Positions 44,271-56,730 of a stretch of DNA of 64,000 bases are shown in pieces (positions within the stretch are counted from its first letter, which is position 1; each line of letters begins with the position of its first letter). Both the position numbers and the translations under genes were made by a program. Origin of the DNA: Ixodes scapularis (Eukaryota; Arthropoda; Arachnida; Ixodida; Ixodidae); contig NW_024609881.1 in the NCBI RefSeq assembly GCF_016920785.2, forward strand, positions 45,912,710 through 45,976,709, written 5' to 3'. The notes below the pieces were generated by a model. It did no database searches. It saw nothing but the letters and a program-made list of their open reading frames with translations, and was not told the DNA's origin.

Positions 44271-46942
44271 CTTTTTCCTTCTTCGGCTACGCTTTTGATA
44301 ACGGAGACTCCACTACTGCGCATGCGCGCCGCTAGCCTCGTCTGCAGACTTCCAGATCCTCTAGCGGGTTCCGGAGAGCGTGGTGGGACGGCGAGAACGA
44401 CCTACAAAAACTCTCCACCCGCACCTCTGCCACCAGCGCCTCGTCCGTGCGAACGACAAAGTTAAGGGAGTCTGCCTCTGGACGTCAGGTGCATCCTTCC
44501 ACGAATTTCTCCTTGGTGCGAATGCCGCTTTACAACTGGACTTGAGGGGTCACAACGATCCTCTCGAGTTCTAGGTCACTCCATCCTTTACCAGGCCACC
44601 CCACGCGAAAAACAACAGCGTTTACGATTGTGAACTGCGCAGAGGCGCCCAGGTAACGGAACAACCCCAGTTATACGGAGCGGCCAGTTTCCGTTCCCGG
44701 TGGGAGCGTGCACGTTTTAAGCAAGCGGCTTTCGTATTCTCGCCGCCAACGCTGGCTCTCTCTCTCCGATAGCCCGCGTCGACACCGACCTCGAGCTTAC
44801 CCCGTCAAGGCCTGGGAACTTGGTTCCAGCTGGCTCCCTTGCCAGCTTGAAATAAAAAAAAAAGGAGTGAAACCTCCCGACATATAACCTGGACAAAAAA
44901 AAATGACGTGGAAGTCGGCACCCGGACCTGGAACGACAGAACGAGGCAACAACAAAACGTCGGAGACCGTCTCCAACTTCGCATAAGCTCGCGTCCTAAC
45001 AAATGTATTTGGCGACTATACACGAGGAGCGGTAGCGTTTTGTTTTCCTTTGCCATCTTTGGAAGCGACAAAAAAACAGACGTTTGATCTCCGGTTCTGC
45101 AGCCAGTCCGGAATTCAGAGCACATGTAGACACTTGAGTGGGTTCTCCAGGGAACCACACAATCTGAGAAACCTGAAGCCTCTATACTTTCCCTTAAAGG
45201 CGCCGTCACACTCTGCCCGTACATCGTATACGGAAGATACATCGTGTTCCCTGGAGACATCATGCCAGAATCGTCTGTGGACTCGCCTCAAGCAGCCTGG
45301 AAGCATCTGTTTCCATCATGCGCGCGTAGGCTTCTAACGTGTGTACAGACAGTCTTCGAAGGATCAATGTGACAGGACCGGCATTGCATACAAGGAAGAT
45401 ACGCACCTCAGGCAGTGGCTACAGACTGTCTTTTAATGACGCGTTAGCAGTGTGACTGCAGCGACTATAAAGTCTCGCGAGAGTCATTCGCTTCGTTTTG
45501 CGGAGAGGCCTGGTGGAGCGACAAAGCTAAAAGTTTTGTTTGAACCTAAAAAAAAAAAAAGCAATAATTTGCGCTGGTACAGCGAAGTCCAGAATCGTAC
45601 GACACCCATTACAAATATTCGAATTACTCGTAATCGATTACTATTTAGAGTTATTTTGCGATCATTTGAACTCATTTATAAGGAAGTAATCACCAGAGTA
45701 AATCGAATATTGTTCAAAGCACTGAAATCACTGCACCCGTTACTCTTTGTTTTCACTACTTTTTTTTTTAATGGCATCCTTTGTTTTTGCGACTTTCCCG
45801 CTAAAGAATCCTCAGACCAAATTTCCGACAAAAGTACAATCAGTAAAAAAAAAACAAAAAAAAAAAACTTGCGAAATAAAAAGATGAGTGGTTCATACTT
45901 CGGTGATCTTAATCCATTATTGAACAGCAACGAACAACCCGTTTTCAAACCGACAAAAAAACTTTGATCGTTTCGGAAATCTAAAGTATAAGCTGAAAAG
46001 TATAACGGTTTCATTTTTCGAGCGATGTGCCATTTTCACTCGACTTCTCGATTAATCGAGTAATATAATCGAATTCTTTTTAAGCACGAATAATTTTGTA
46101 AATGCAATTCATTACTTTTTTTTTCTTCGGGTAACGTATATAAGACTGAATCAGTGTCACGGAGCAGACTGTTTTTTTTTATGCCTATATATATTATTAG
46201 CGCCCCATTCGCTGACTTCCCTCCGCACATAGCAGCAATATACCATTTTCCAAAGACAGCGCCAACGCCGCTCCGCCATTGGTTGCTCACATACTCCGAG
46301 TACGTATTGGTCACGAGGCCTGCGTCAGCATTCGGCGTGAACTCGGATCCAATCACGCGCTTCGTGTCCATTGGATGCATGGACGGGTGTTAATGGCTAT
46401 ACCCTTTGCAACTGGCGATAGCTTGCGCCACCTAGCCGAAATCCAAGCAATGGCGACTGCCAATGTTGCCCGATGGACTTATGAAAAGGGTATATTGACT
46501 CTCCCAAGTGGTTAGCTGGTAAAGTAGCCGCTCCAGATTTTTTAAAGTATAGTAGCCGGTCGGCTTTAGTAGCGCGATCTCTCCCAAGCTCCTTATTATC
46601 TCCTTGATGTCAATGAGATTACGTTATTAACCGGTAAGAAAGCCTAAGAACGAACTACGACACGCTAGACGCGTGAAATATTTTTTTAAGCCAAGCCGCG
46701 CTGCGTCTTTTAAACTGCCCCAAACTATTCAACGGATTTTGTCCGAAAGTGAAGCGACTTTTGAAGTAAGCTCAACAGCTTGCTGTTTTTGGAGTGCGGC
46801 GTCCCGATATGCTTAAAGTCTCTCGATTCCTCTGGCCCGGCGTAAGTCTGTGTTTTAGAGAATAGCTATGAAAGTATGGTGTATGCAATCACGGGCCGTT
46901 TCAGAGATTCAGACATGCAGTGTACCTTCCACAGTTTTTGTA
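44271..46942. other. Intergenic, no gene seen
   Basis: A, T and (A)n C tracts are common. ATTCGAATTACTCG and CGATTAATCGAGTA motifs near 45614 and 46050 could be ends of an old element, but the arms do not extend. Open frames at 44805-45263 and 45452-45967 have no motifs. Confidence 0.5.
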
Positions 46943-47370
46943 CATGGTGTACCCCAAAAAACATTTACGTATATTTTTGCTCCGAAAAAATAAACTACGC
47001 CTTGCCGAATGCTCATTCCACACCCCAAATGTAGCGCTAGAGGTCGGAACAAGAGGTCAGAGTTTCAGTACTTATTAAAAAGTTAAAAAGGATTTTCTGA
47101 AAATTTTAATGGAAAAATGGCGGCCGTCGGAGCTCTCGAGTGCATGGAGTTCTACGGCGCCAGAAACCGAAAATGGGCGAAAAGGGGCCAGTCCATTGAA
47201 TTTTTTTAAAAATCCCTCATAACTTTTGAAAAAGATATCGGTTAGTGCTGAAACTCTGGAGTCTGGTTCGGACCTTTAGTGATACATTTGGGCGGCGAAT
47301 GAGCGTTCGGCGACGCATATTTTATTTTTGACGGTAAAAAAACACCGTACATTTCTTTTTGGGACACCTG
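46943..47370. mobile_element. Palindromic Tc1/mariner-like MITE, copy 2
   Basis: It starts CATGGTGTACCCCAAAAAAC and ends TTTTGGGACACCTG, with TA on both sides (46941-46942, 47371-47372). The interior matches 21148-21590 (GAATGCTCATTCCACACCCC, CTAGAGGTCGGAAC, TGGCGGCCGTCGGAG, CGAATGAGCGTTCGGCGACG). More diverged ends than copy 1. Confidence 0.8.
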
Positions 47371-47479
47371 TACTTTTTTCTTTGTCAAAATAAAACATTT
47401 CGTCAACGAAAAAGAAAACAAACATGTTTGTGCGTTGAGATGCCGGTATTGATAGGCACACGGAATTAGTTAGCTCATA

Positions 47480-47555
47480 ATCCGCAACGTAGCGCAGGCT
47501 GCCGCCTGATTCAGAGGGTTCGGCCGCACTTTTTGTTTTACTTGTCCATCCATTC
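47480..47555 (+). repeat. Short interspersed repeat, diverged copy
   Basis: GTAGCGCAGGCTGCCGCCTG, GATTCAGAGGGTTCGGCC and CCATCCATTC follow the order of the 5164 family. Confidence 0.4.
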
Positions 47556-47860
47556 ACCTTGCACCAGATGTTACGTTAAGGTACGAACGCGAAATAAGCA
47601 GTCGGTTCAAGGAACGACACGGGTATACTTATACTTATGTCACACATTAAGCGTGAGGACATGTAGCTTTACGAAACGCTTTGCTTCGGCAAGCATTGTC
47701 GCCGTAAAAATACGTTGCAAAGCGATACGCGTTCGAGGTCGTACTGCTCACGACGCCGTCGCGGATCTCCCGAGATGGAGTATAGGGATTATTCTCTTGT
47801 CGGGTAGACGTATACATTGCTGTTTGAGGGAGTGCCGACAACGCGATTTCGCAGTCTGCA

Positions 47861-47982
47861 TTTTGCACCGCCAAAGCTGTTATTGATGGACGTTAGGTCA
47901 CTTTACGTATCGTAAGCTCCGTTTTGCACCGTCAAAGCTGTTATCGATGGATGCTAGGTTACTTTACGTAAACAGATCCGTG
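47861..47982 (+). repeat. 61-base tandem duplication
   Basis: TTTTGCACCGCCAAAGCTGT (47861) and TTTTGCACCGTCAAAGCTGT (47922) begin two adjacent copies, which stay aligned through GATGGACGTTAGG / GATGGATGCTAGG and CTTTACGTA. About 15% diverged. Confidence 0.85.
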
Positions 47983-50900
47983 TTGATCACCGTGCCCTCG
48001 AGGCACAACCTATACCCCGCTTGAGCAGGCAAGGCGTGCTACTTGCACCTAGAAGACAAAGTCTGCGCAAAACGTTATCCTTAGTGAATAGCAGACTCGC
48101 CTCAGTGTGGCGAACACGCCGAACCTCAACGAGAGTATGCGGCGAGGCGGTCGACGTGGGAATTTCTGCTTTGCCGCGGAAGAAGGAACAGGAAGAGAAG
48201 TACTACGTACAGGGTATCGGGCCAACACCGCTTAGAAAAATCCCGATCCGTGCACCAGCATTACGACGTCATCACTGCGAGAACGGACGCAGACACAGAT
48301 TAGAAGAGAGCGCCGTGTCAGCGTTTCGCTAAGCCTCGTGTCCAGCAAAGACGTCGATCGGACGCTCGTCGTCGGGCATTGGCCCAATGACTGAGCTAGC
48401 TGGCTACTTCCTATTGTTATGATGTCATGTGGAGTAAGAGGAGTTTGTTGGTAGCATTATTTTTTTCTTCTAAGTGTTAATAATTGGTCAGAGGTAAGAA
48501 GAATAAACAGTCTTTTGTGCTCCGCAAGATGAGATTCGGCATGGCCGAAGGCTTCGATAGTGTATAATTCCGGCACAGAGTAAAGCGGTACAGTTAACGT
48601 TTACCTTTCTGTCTCCCCCTCTGTTATTACTTCCTTCCTTCCGACAATGTTACAATGTAATGCCAGAAGGTTGTGATTCCGTTGTATGTATTTTTCGAAC
48701 CGTCAAAGTACTAATTAGTCAGACCCAATTGGCGTGTGTAGTCTCCGCTCTAAGCGGGATATTTAGCGAGAGCACTATACCACCGCGAACCTGAGGTCCT
48801 TGACGTGCACCACGCAGTAGTGATGCTGTTTGGTGCACGTTACGCCGGTGCGATCTTTATCCATATTGAACTTGGATATAGTGGGGATCAAAACCAAATA
48901 TTATTAGGAGAACTCAGAGCGAGGTTTCGCTCCAAGTGCAGAGGGCTGCGGTGCGTTAACACATTCGACGACCAAACCCGCCAGCGGCAGAGGATAGGGT
49001 AAGATGTGTTTAAATATTCAAATCTTACAGCTACCAAAACTAAAACGATCTAAAAAAAAATTGTGGGCGAATGACGCCGTCCGACAGCCTAACCGAACGG
49101 ACGATGTCTGTTTTCTGATAGACAGAGAAATCAGAGAGCTTCCCTGGAGGTATAGTAAAACCAAAATTATGTCATCGTGCAGCCTCTTTTAAAAGAACCG
49201 TTTATATTGATAAGTTTAGGTTTTTAGCTGAAACATTTTTGAAAATGAATATGTGCCGCGCATGTAATTGAAAGCGCAGGTAGTGCAAAGGCTTTATTCA
49301 ATTAAAAAAAACTTTTTCACAGTTGGGAAAATTATGCTGCGGAAACAGATAGGCGGCTTTCATGTTGTGCTGTGCGCCTCACCAAACCGTGGCATGAGCC
49401 ACGATATTGATGTCTGCATAATTGCTGACAGCATAATACTTACAACATGTATAGTTACTGAACGCTTCGTAACTCATTCTCGGACGTTTGTATTGGCGAA
49501 TGACGTGATCTGATTAACAGCGGGGTTATAATGAGATGCTTGAAGCTTTCCACGTTTAGCGTTCTTTAAGACCGCAACGACGATAGACAGACTTAGTTTC
49601 CAATAACCTAGGAGACATGACCTTTTTAGTCAGACATCTGTGGGTTTAATCTGTATGGAAAGCTCATCATTCCTTAATCGAAAGACCGTCATGTTCTCTA
49701 GGTTACGTTTGAATAGACAGGAATCGTGATGCTCAGTTCTATCCGCAACCGTGAGTTGAAAGATCGTTTCTTATACACACCACACAAAGTGAGTTTGCAC
49801 TTTTCTTGGCCGATGTATTAGCTTCCCAAAGATCGATCAGCCGGTACCCTAATCATACACACAAACGGCAGCCACACTCTTCTAGCTCCCATGTGGACGC
49901 TCTATACTCCTGGGCATCATTTACAAAACGCTGTAAGGCTAATTGCGCTCAACGTTCTAGTAATTCGTGTAATCTTCGCGTCTTTCTTCTTACCGTTGAA
50001 TGTAATTTTTGCCGATATTTTATTACGTTGGCTTCCATGCGAGTGTGTATTCACCAACTAATCCTCTTTCTGTAAGTGATCATCAAGAGGGAAAAGAAAA
50101 AAAAAAAGGCGCCTCGGGGCTACAACGCCCAACTACCCCGCGAGCGCATAATCGGTTTAACATCACAGAGGATGGATGATTGCTTCAAATAACAAACCTC
50201 GACGTCTCTCGCGCGAGCGGTAGCGACCCAGCAAATACCGTCCCTTCCCATCATAAAGACAAGGACTTCCCGGTGTGCTTCACCGTCACGAAAGAAACTA
50301 GCGTCCTGGAAGGGACATACAACAAAAGTAACCAAAAGCTCAGTTTCAAACCGAACAAACGACAAAATAAGAAGTCAACCAATACACAATGACAGCAGCA
50401 TCGTTCATAACGGACCCAGTCAATATTTCCAAAGAAATATGGAACGAGAGCAAACTGAATGGACGCCATGCATCAATCAGTTTGAGGAGCCTCGGAAAAC
50501 TGCGGGATATAAGATCTCTTGTTGTTAAGAACAATGTGGTTCTGGAAAGATGTCCATTACGCCGATGGGAGAGCGGTGGTCGTCCCAACAACCAGAGACA
50601 TTCTGCAGGGGCAGGGCTGCTGTCCTTCGGCCCTGCCGGAACACAGACACTAAACTCCCTTGGAAGTGGCGTCGCCGTTAGCCGGCAGCCGTCAAGGGTT
50701 AGCCTACATCCGCGGCTATGGCGAGAAGGGGGGAGGTGCCGCAACGACACAAAACGCGCCACTCTTCATGGCCCGCGACGATCAACAAAGCCGGACATAT
50801 TAGGCGTCATCAGTGGCCATAAATCCCGCGCTGCGGTACTGCGGGGCGAATGCTCCGGTGTACTCGAAGCAAATCATCGACGCCAACGCCAAATTCGCAG

Positions 50901-51280
50901 TCGGTTCCCGACTCGCTGCCGTTAATTGGCGATTGCGGAGGACCTTGGCGTTTGCTTTTGGCATCCGAAGGGCCCGCGGTGCTTGAGAACAAGCAGAAAG
51001 GGCGAGAGGTCTACCCGGCGAGAACTGTCGGGCGTCATACATGGTTGGTCCTGGTATACGCGCGGAAGGTGAACAGGGGCGCAGACGGACTTCCGAAACG
51101 TCTTCTGAGAAAAATAGAGGAGGGATCGGTCAAGGGTGCGAGAGTCGGTCGGTTTTTCTTTGTGTCTGCTGGCCGGCGAGGGTAGATGCTTCTTGCAAGA
51201 GAGAGTTGAGTTCGGGTGGTGGTCGGCGGGGCACGCCCGCCGGTTGACCTCTTTTTGCTGCCGTTCCTTTCTCCTCCGCG
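47983..51280. other. Intergenic, no gene seen
   Basis: An AATAAACAGTCTTTTGTGCT phrase near 48501 resembles the end of a long terminal repeat, but no partner or primer-binding site was found. The stretch after about 50550 is GC- and CpG-rich and leads into the promoter of gene 2. The 138- and 178-codon frames that overlap on opposite strands at 50346-50925 look like CpG-rich non-coding sequence. Confidence 0.5.
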
Positions 51281-51330
51281 GTTCGTCTCTCGCGGCGTCT
51301 CGCGAGACACCGCGAGAGATGTGACGAACA
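51281..51330. promoter_or_regulatory. Large dyad around TCTCGCGAGA upstream of gene 2
   Basis: GTTCGTCTCTCGCGGCGTCT followed by CGCGAGACACCGCGAGAGAT and GTGACGAAC forms a near-perfect palindrome. Its core TCTCGCGAGA (51298-51307) is a known promoter motif in animals. It lies about 130 bases before the TATA box of gene 2. Its role as an operator-like control site is inferred from position. Confidence 0.5.
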
Positions 51331-51439
51331 AGACGGACTGTCTTGGCGGGGAGGGGCCCCGGGTCCCATGGGGGTCACGGTAGGGGCTCGCCCTTTTTCC
51401 GCCGGAGACGGCCACGGGGGGTGCTCTGAGAGGGGGGCT

Positions 51440-51446
51440 TATAAAA
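51440..51446 (+). promoter_or_regulatory. TATA box of cuticle-type gene 2
   Basis: TATAAAA then GAG. An initiator-like TTGCAGCAGATCGC lies 31-34 bases downstream, and the ATG follows at 51561. Confidence 0.8.
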
Positions 51447-51560
51447 GAGCGCCGTTGCTCGAAGAATTGCAGCAGATCGCATCGCACAGGCTCGTAGCGC
51501 AGTTCACTTTCTTATCCTTGCCACTGGACAATTTTGACGTTTACCTTCTTCACTAGCAAC

Positions 51561-53567
51561 ATGCAATTCTTGGTGAGTACTGGCCTCCTAGAGTTCGGAT
51601 CTGAGCTCTTCTGTCTTACAGCAAACGCAGACCACTTATTAAATCGAGGCACATCGAGCACGGATTAACGGCCGAACCTACACTAACTTTTCTAAAACAT
51701 GCATGGTTCAGCGTGTGTCTTAAGGACGGCGTGGCATCTTATAAACCTTCGACGGACAACTATCTGAATCTTCGTGATATACTATGGAGCCGGCATTGAA
51801 AATGAATGAATATATAAAAGGAACACGATAAACTTTGATAAACTGGTAGAACAGGGATGATTACGTGTTGAGTTCAGGTCTCTGGTCAGGGATGCCAGAG
51901 TCTTCAGCGGATCTAAAAGGTCTTTTTTTAGCTTATTTTTATTCAGTATGTTGAAAGGAGACAGATTTCTTTGGCAAACACGTTCTAGTAAGCCTTGCAA
52001 AACGTATTGAACAAAATATTATTTCCTCCACATTTTTTTTTAAATTTCGTATGGATTAACCTTTTTAAAACATATTTAAGTAAATGCCCCTTCTGCACGT
52101 TTTATTTGATGCCACTGCAAGTTTATTTTAGCTTTGTATTCATCTGTGTTTTTTTTTAATTGCTAGATATAGATTATAATGACACGTTGATCAGAAGCAC
52201 CAATACTGTCGAAAAGCTAGGACATCGCATAACTGGATGCAGACTTGAAAACAACTTTCTTGCTTTTACAAAAAAATTAAGAACAACTCTTGCAGTTTGA
52301 TAGCACAGACCTCCGTAACCAGGCACAAAAAGAAAACAAGAATCAAGACTGGAGTAGACGCGAGCTGATGAAAATTTAGCACGATGAAAGCTAACCTGGT
52401 ACTTTAACAAAGAAAGCAAAACGTGCCGAGGAGTTGCTTTTAACTATTTTCTCTCTTTTCCCATTTCGAAACCTATAATATTTTAACCTAGTCTCAGGAT
52501 AACTCCCGACACCACGCAAAACATGTTTTAACTTTTGAGTCTACGTCGCTGAATGTGAAGACGTAAAATAGATAAATTCACTAAGCACATGCACGTTTCA
52601 GTGCACCAGAAGTCTACGCTTGAATGCCGATCTTCTCATCCGGAGCCCAACCACTTCAGAACTGCCTAAACGTGAACGTTCGCGCAGATTTTTGTGTTCC
52701 CCGAGGCTCGCAATAAGATTAAAAACTGACCACAACAATTTTTAGCACGGAAAAAAATTGTACCGTTACACTTTGTTCTTGCAGTCCGCAGTCGGCTTCC
52801 TCGCCCTGGTGGCGTCGGCCTTGGCCGGAGGCTACGGCGTTGCCCCCGTGGCCAGCTACGGAGCGACCTACGCCGCTCCGGCTGTGGCCGTTGCCCCCGC
52901 CGCCGCGCACTACGGTGGCGCGTACGCCGCTCCCTACGGCGGGTACGGCGTGGTTGCTGCCCCGGCCGTTGCCAAGACCGTATCTTATGGCGCCACCTAC
53001 CATAGTCCAGCGTACGCAGCCTACGCCGCCCCCGCCGTCGCCAAGACCGTATCCTACGCCGCTCCAGCTGTGGCCACCTACGCAGCACCCGCCGTAGCAG
53101 GCTACGGCTACGGTCACGGTGTTGCCGCTTACAGAGGTCTCGGTGGCTACGGAGGTCTTGGAGGCTACGGCGGCTACGGGGCCTACGCCGTGCCAGCCGT
53201 TGCCAAGACCGTCTCTTACGCCGCTCCAGCTGTGGCCACCTACGCTGCACCCGCCGTTGCCGGCTACGGCTACGGTCACGGTCTCGCCGGTTACGGAGGT
53301 CTCGGAGGCTATGGCGGCTACGGCGGCTACGGTGCCCTCGGCGGTTACGGGGGAGGTTACAGCGGTCTCGTCGGCGGCTACGGCGCCACGTACGTTGCCC
53401 CAGCCGTCACCAAGTCCGTGACCTACGCTGCTCCCGCGGTGGCTGCCTACGCCGCGCCCGCTGTGGCGAAGACCGTGAGCCTGGGACCCAGCTATGGCTA
53501 CGGAGTCGGAGGCTACGGAGTCGGTAGCTACGGAGTCGGTGGCTACGGTTCCAAGTACCTCCACTAA
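51561..53567 (+). CDS. Ala/Tyr/Gly-rich secreted cuticle-type protein with AAPA repeats (gene 2, two coding exons)
   Basis: Coding exons are 51561-51572 (MQFL) and 52785-53567, with a 1212-base phase-0 intron (donor TTG|GTGAGT, acceptor TTCTTGCAG|TCC). The product has 264 residues. MQFLSAVGFLALVASALAG is a signal peptide with likely cleavage near GG. The mature chain repeats AAPAVA, PAVAKTVSY, ATYAAPAVAGYGYGHG and GGYGGLGGYGG. A 162-base unit (54 codons, PAVAKTVSYAAPAV to the GGYGG block) is duplicated in frame (about 53032 and 53194). The AAPA/AAPV motif and lack of a Rebers-Riddiford domain fit a low-complexity cuticular structural protein; that role is inferred. It is TATA-driven and shares promoter, four-codon first exon and intron phase with gene 1 about 48 kb away, so the two are probably ancient paralogues in layout. 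CAG|GTGAGA directly after the stop (53572) could be the donor of a 3'-UTR intron. Confidence 0.87.
51573..52784 (+). other. Intron 1 of cuticle-type gene 2
   Basis: GTGAGT to TTGCAG, AT-rich, splitting the signal-peptide codons after residue 4. No other gene seen within it. Confidence 0.8.
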
Positions 53568-53993
53568 GCAGGTGAGATAACGTTAGCACGAAAGTAGTCG
53601 AGGTGGGCGGGAAGAACTTGAGAAGTAACCTGCTGGGTGTTACAAAGCGGAATCCCTGAAAATGTCGTGTCCCTGAATGAAATGCCGGTCACCACTCTTG
53701 AGACTTCTAGGAGGTCGCATCGCAGGAATATGTTATCACTTATACGCTGTATAATGGCTTATGGTACCACTAGCGGGACAAGGGCTTCTTTTAAATTTTT
53801 TTTAATGACAACACAACTAAATGATTTTTTTTTGGCGAGCCCGAGTAAGCTTCCGAAGAACTCCTGTACACTAAAAAGCGGCCTTTTCTGCCCATTTTAA
53901 CATTCAAGCGTAAAGAGAGATTAAATATTCCGGACGTGCATGGGATCACTATGTAACCATTTTAAGAGACACACCAATATAACTCCAGAAGTT

Positions 53994-53999
53994 AATAAA
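53994..53999 (+). terminator. Possible poly(A) signal of gene 2
   Basis: AATAAA lies 427 bases after the stop in an AT-rich stretch. If the GTGAGA donor after the stop is used, the true signal could be farther right. Confidence 0.45.
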
Positions 54000-54053
54000 T
54001 TCTGGATGCATTATTCATTTTAGTTTCGATATGTTCTTTTAACGCTCAGTTGC

Positions 54054-56339
<2,286 letters not shown>

Positions 56340-56730
56340 CGGTTTCCCCTCCATTCTCAACAACTCAATCTGAACGGCTCGACGAGAAGTTTTCAATTCG
56401 CGCAAGTTCGAAACCGCCGAGACGAACCTCTCGATTCGAAGTGCTCGATTTTTTTTTTCCTGCTGGATTCGATACTTCCGACTTCAAAGGCCGCTCAATT
56501 CTAGCCTCCCTATTTGAAACTCGACTGAACCCGCGGTTCAATTTAAACCTCTCGATTGGAAACGTTTGAACCCCGACCTCTTCCGGTATCTCGATCCTCC
56601 TTAAAGCGAACCTCTCACCTTGAAACTGTCATTGAAACAGCTCAATTCGAAGGGTTCGATTCAAAACGCTTGACTCGAAATGCTCAAACAAAAACGCTCG
56701 ACGCAGCAATTTGGGCCGCTCATTTCGACA
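56340..56730. repeat. Degenerate 14-base tandem array (CTCGATTCGAAACG)
   Basis: Successive units at the right end are exactly 14 bases: CTCAATTCGAAGGG, TTCGATTCAAAACG, CTTGACTCGAAATG, CTCAAACAAAAACG, CTCGACGCAGCAAT. Further left CTCGATTCGAAGTG and CTCGATTGGAAACG repeat the motif at less regular spacing. Each unit contains the palindrome TTCGAA. No conserved reading frame. Confidence 0.7.

Noticed and set aside
45452..45967. 171-codon + strand frame
   Set aside because: Lysine-rich product arises from A-runs; no domain or gene signals.
45590..46110. MITE with ATTCGAATTACTCG ends
   Set aside because: Only short stretches of the proposed ends are complementary and the arms do not extend.
48310..48560. 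Solo long terminal repeat
   Set aside because: An AATAAACAGTCTTTTGTGCT phrase hints at one, but no TG...CA borders or target duplication could be placed.
50346..50925. Overlapping 138- and 178-codon frames on both strands
   Set aside because: CpG-rich upstream sequence of gene 2; stop codons are rare in such sequence and neither product has a motif.
52719..53564. Long minus-strand open frame opposite gene 2
   Set aside because: Mirror image of the repetitive cuticle exon: GC-rich repeats keep several frames open. The + strand has the promoter, splice sites and signal peptide.
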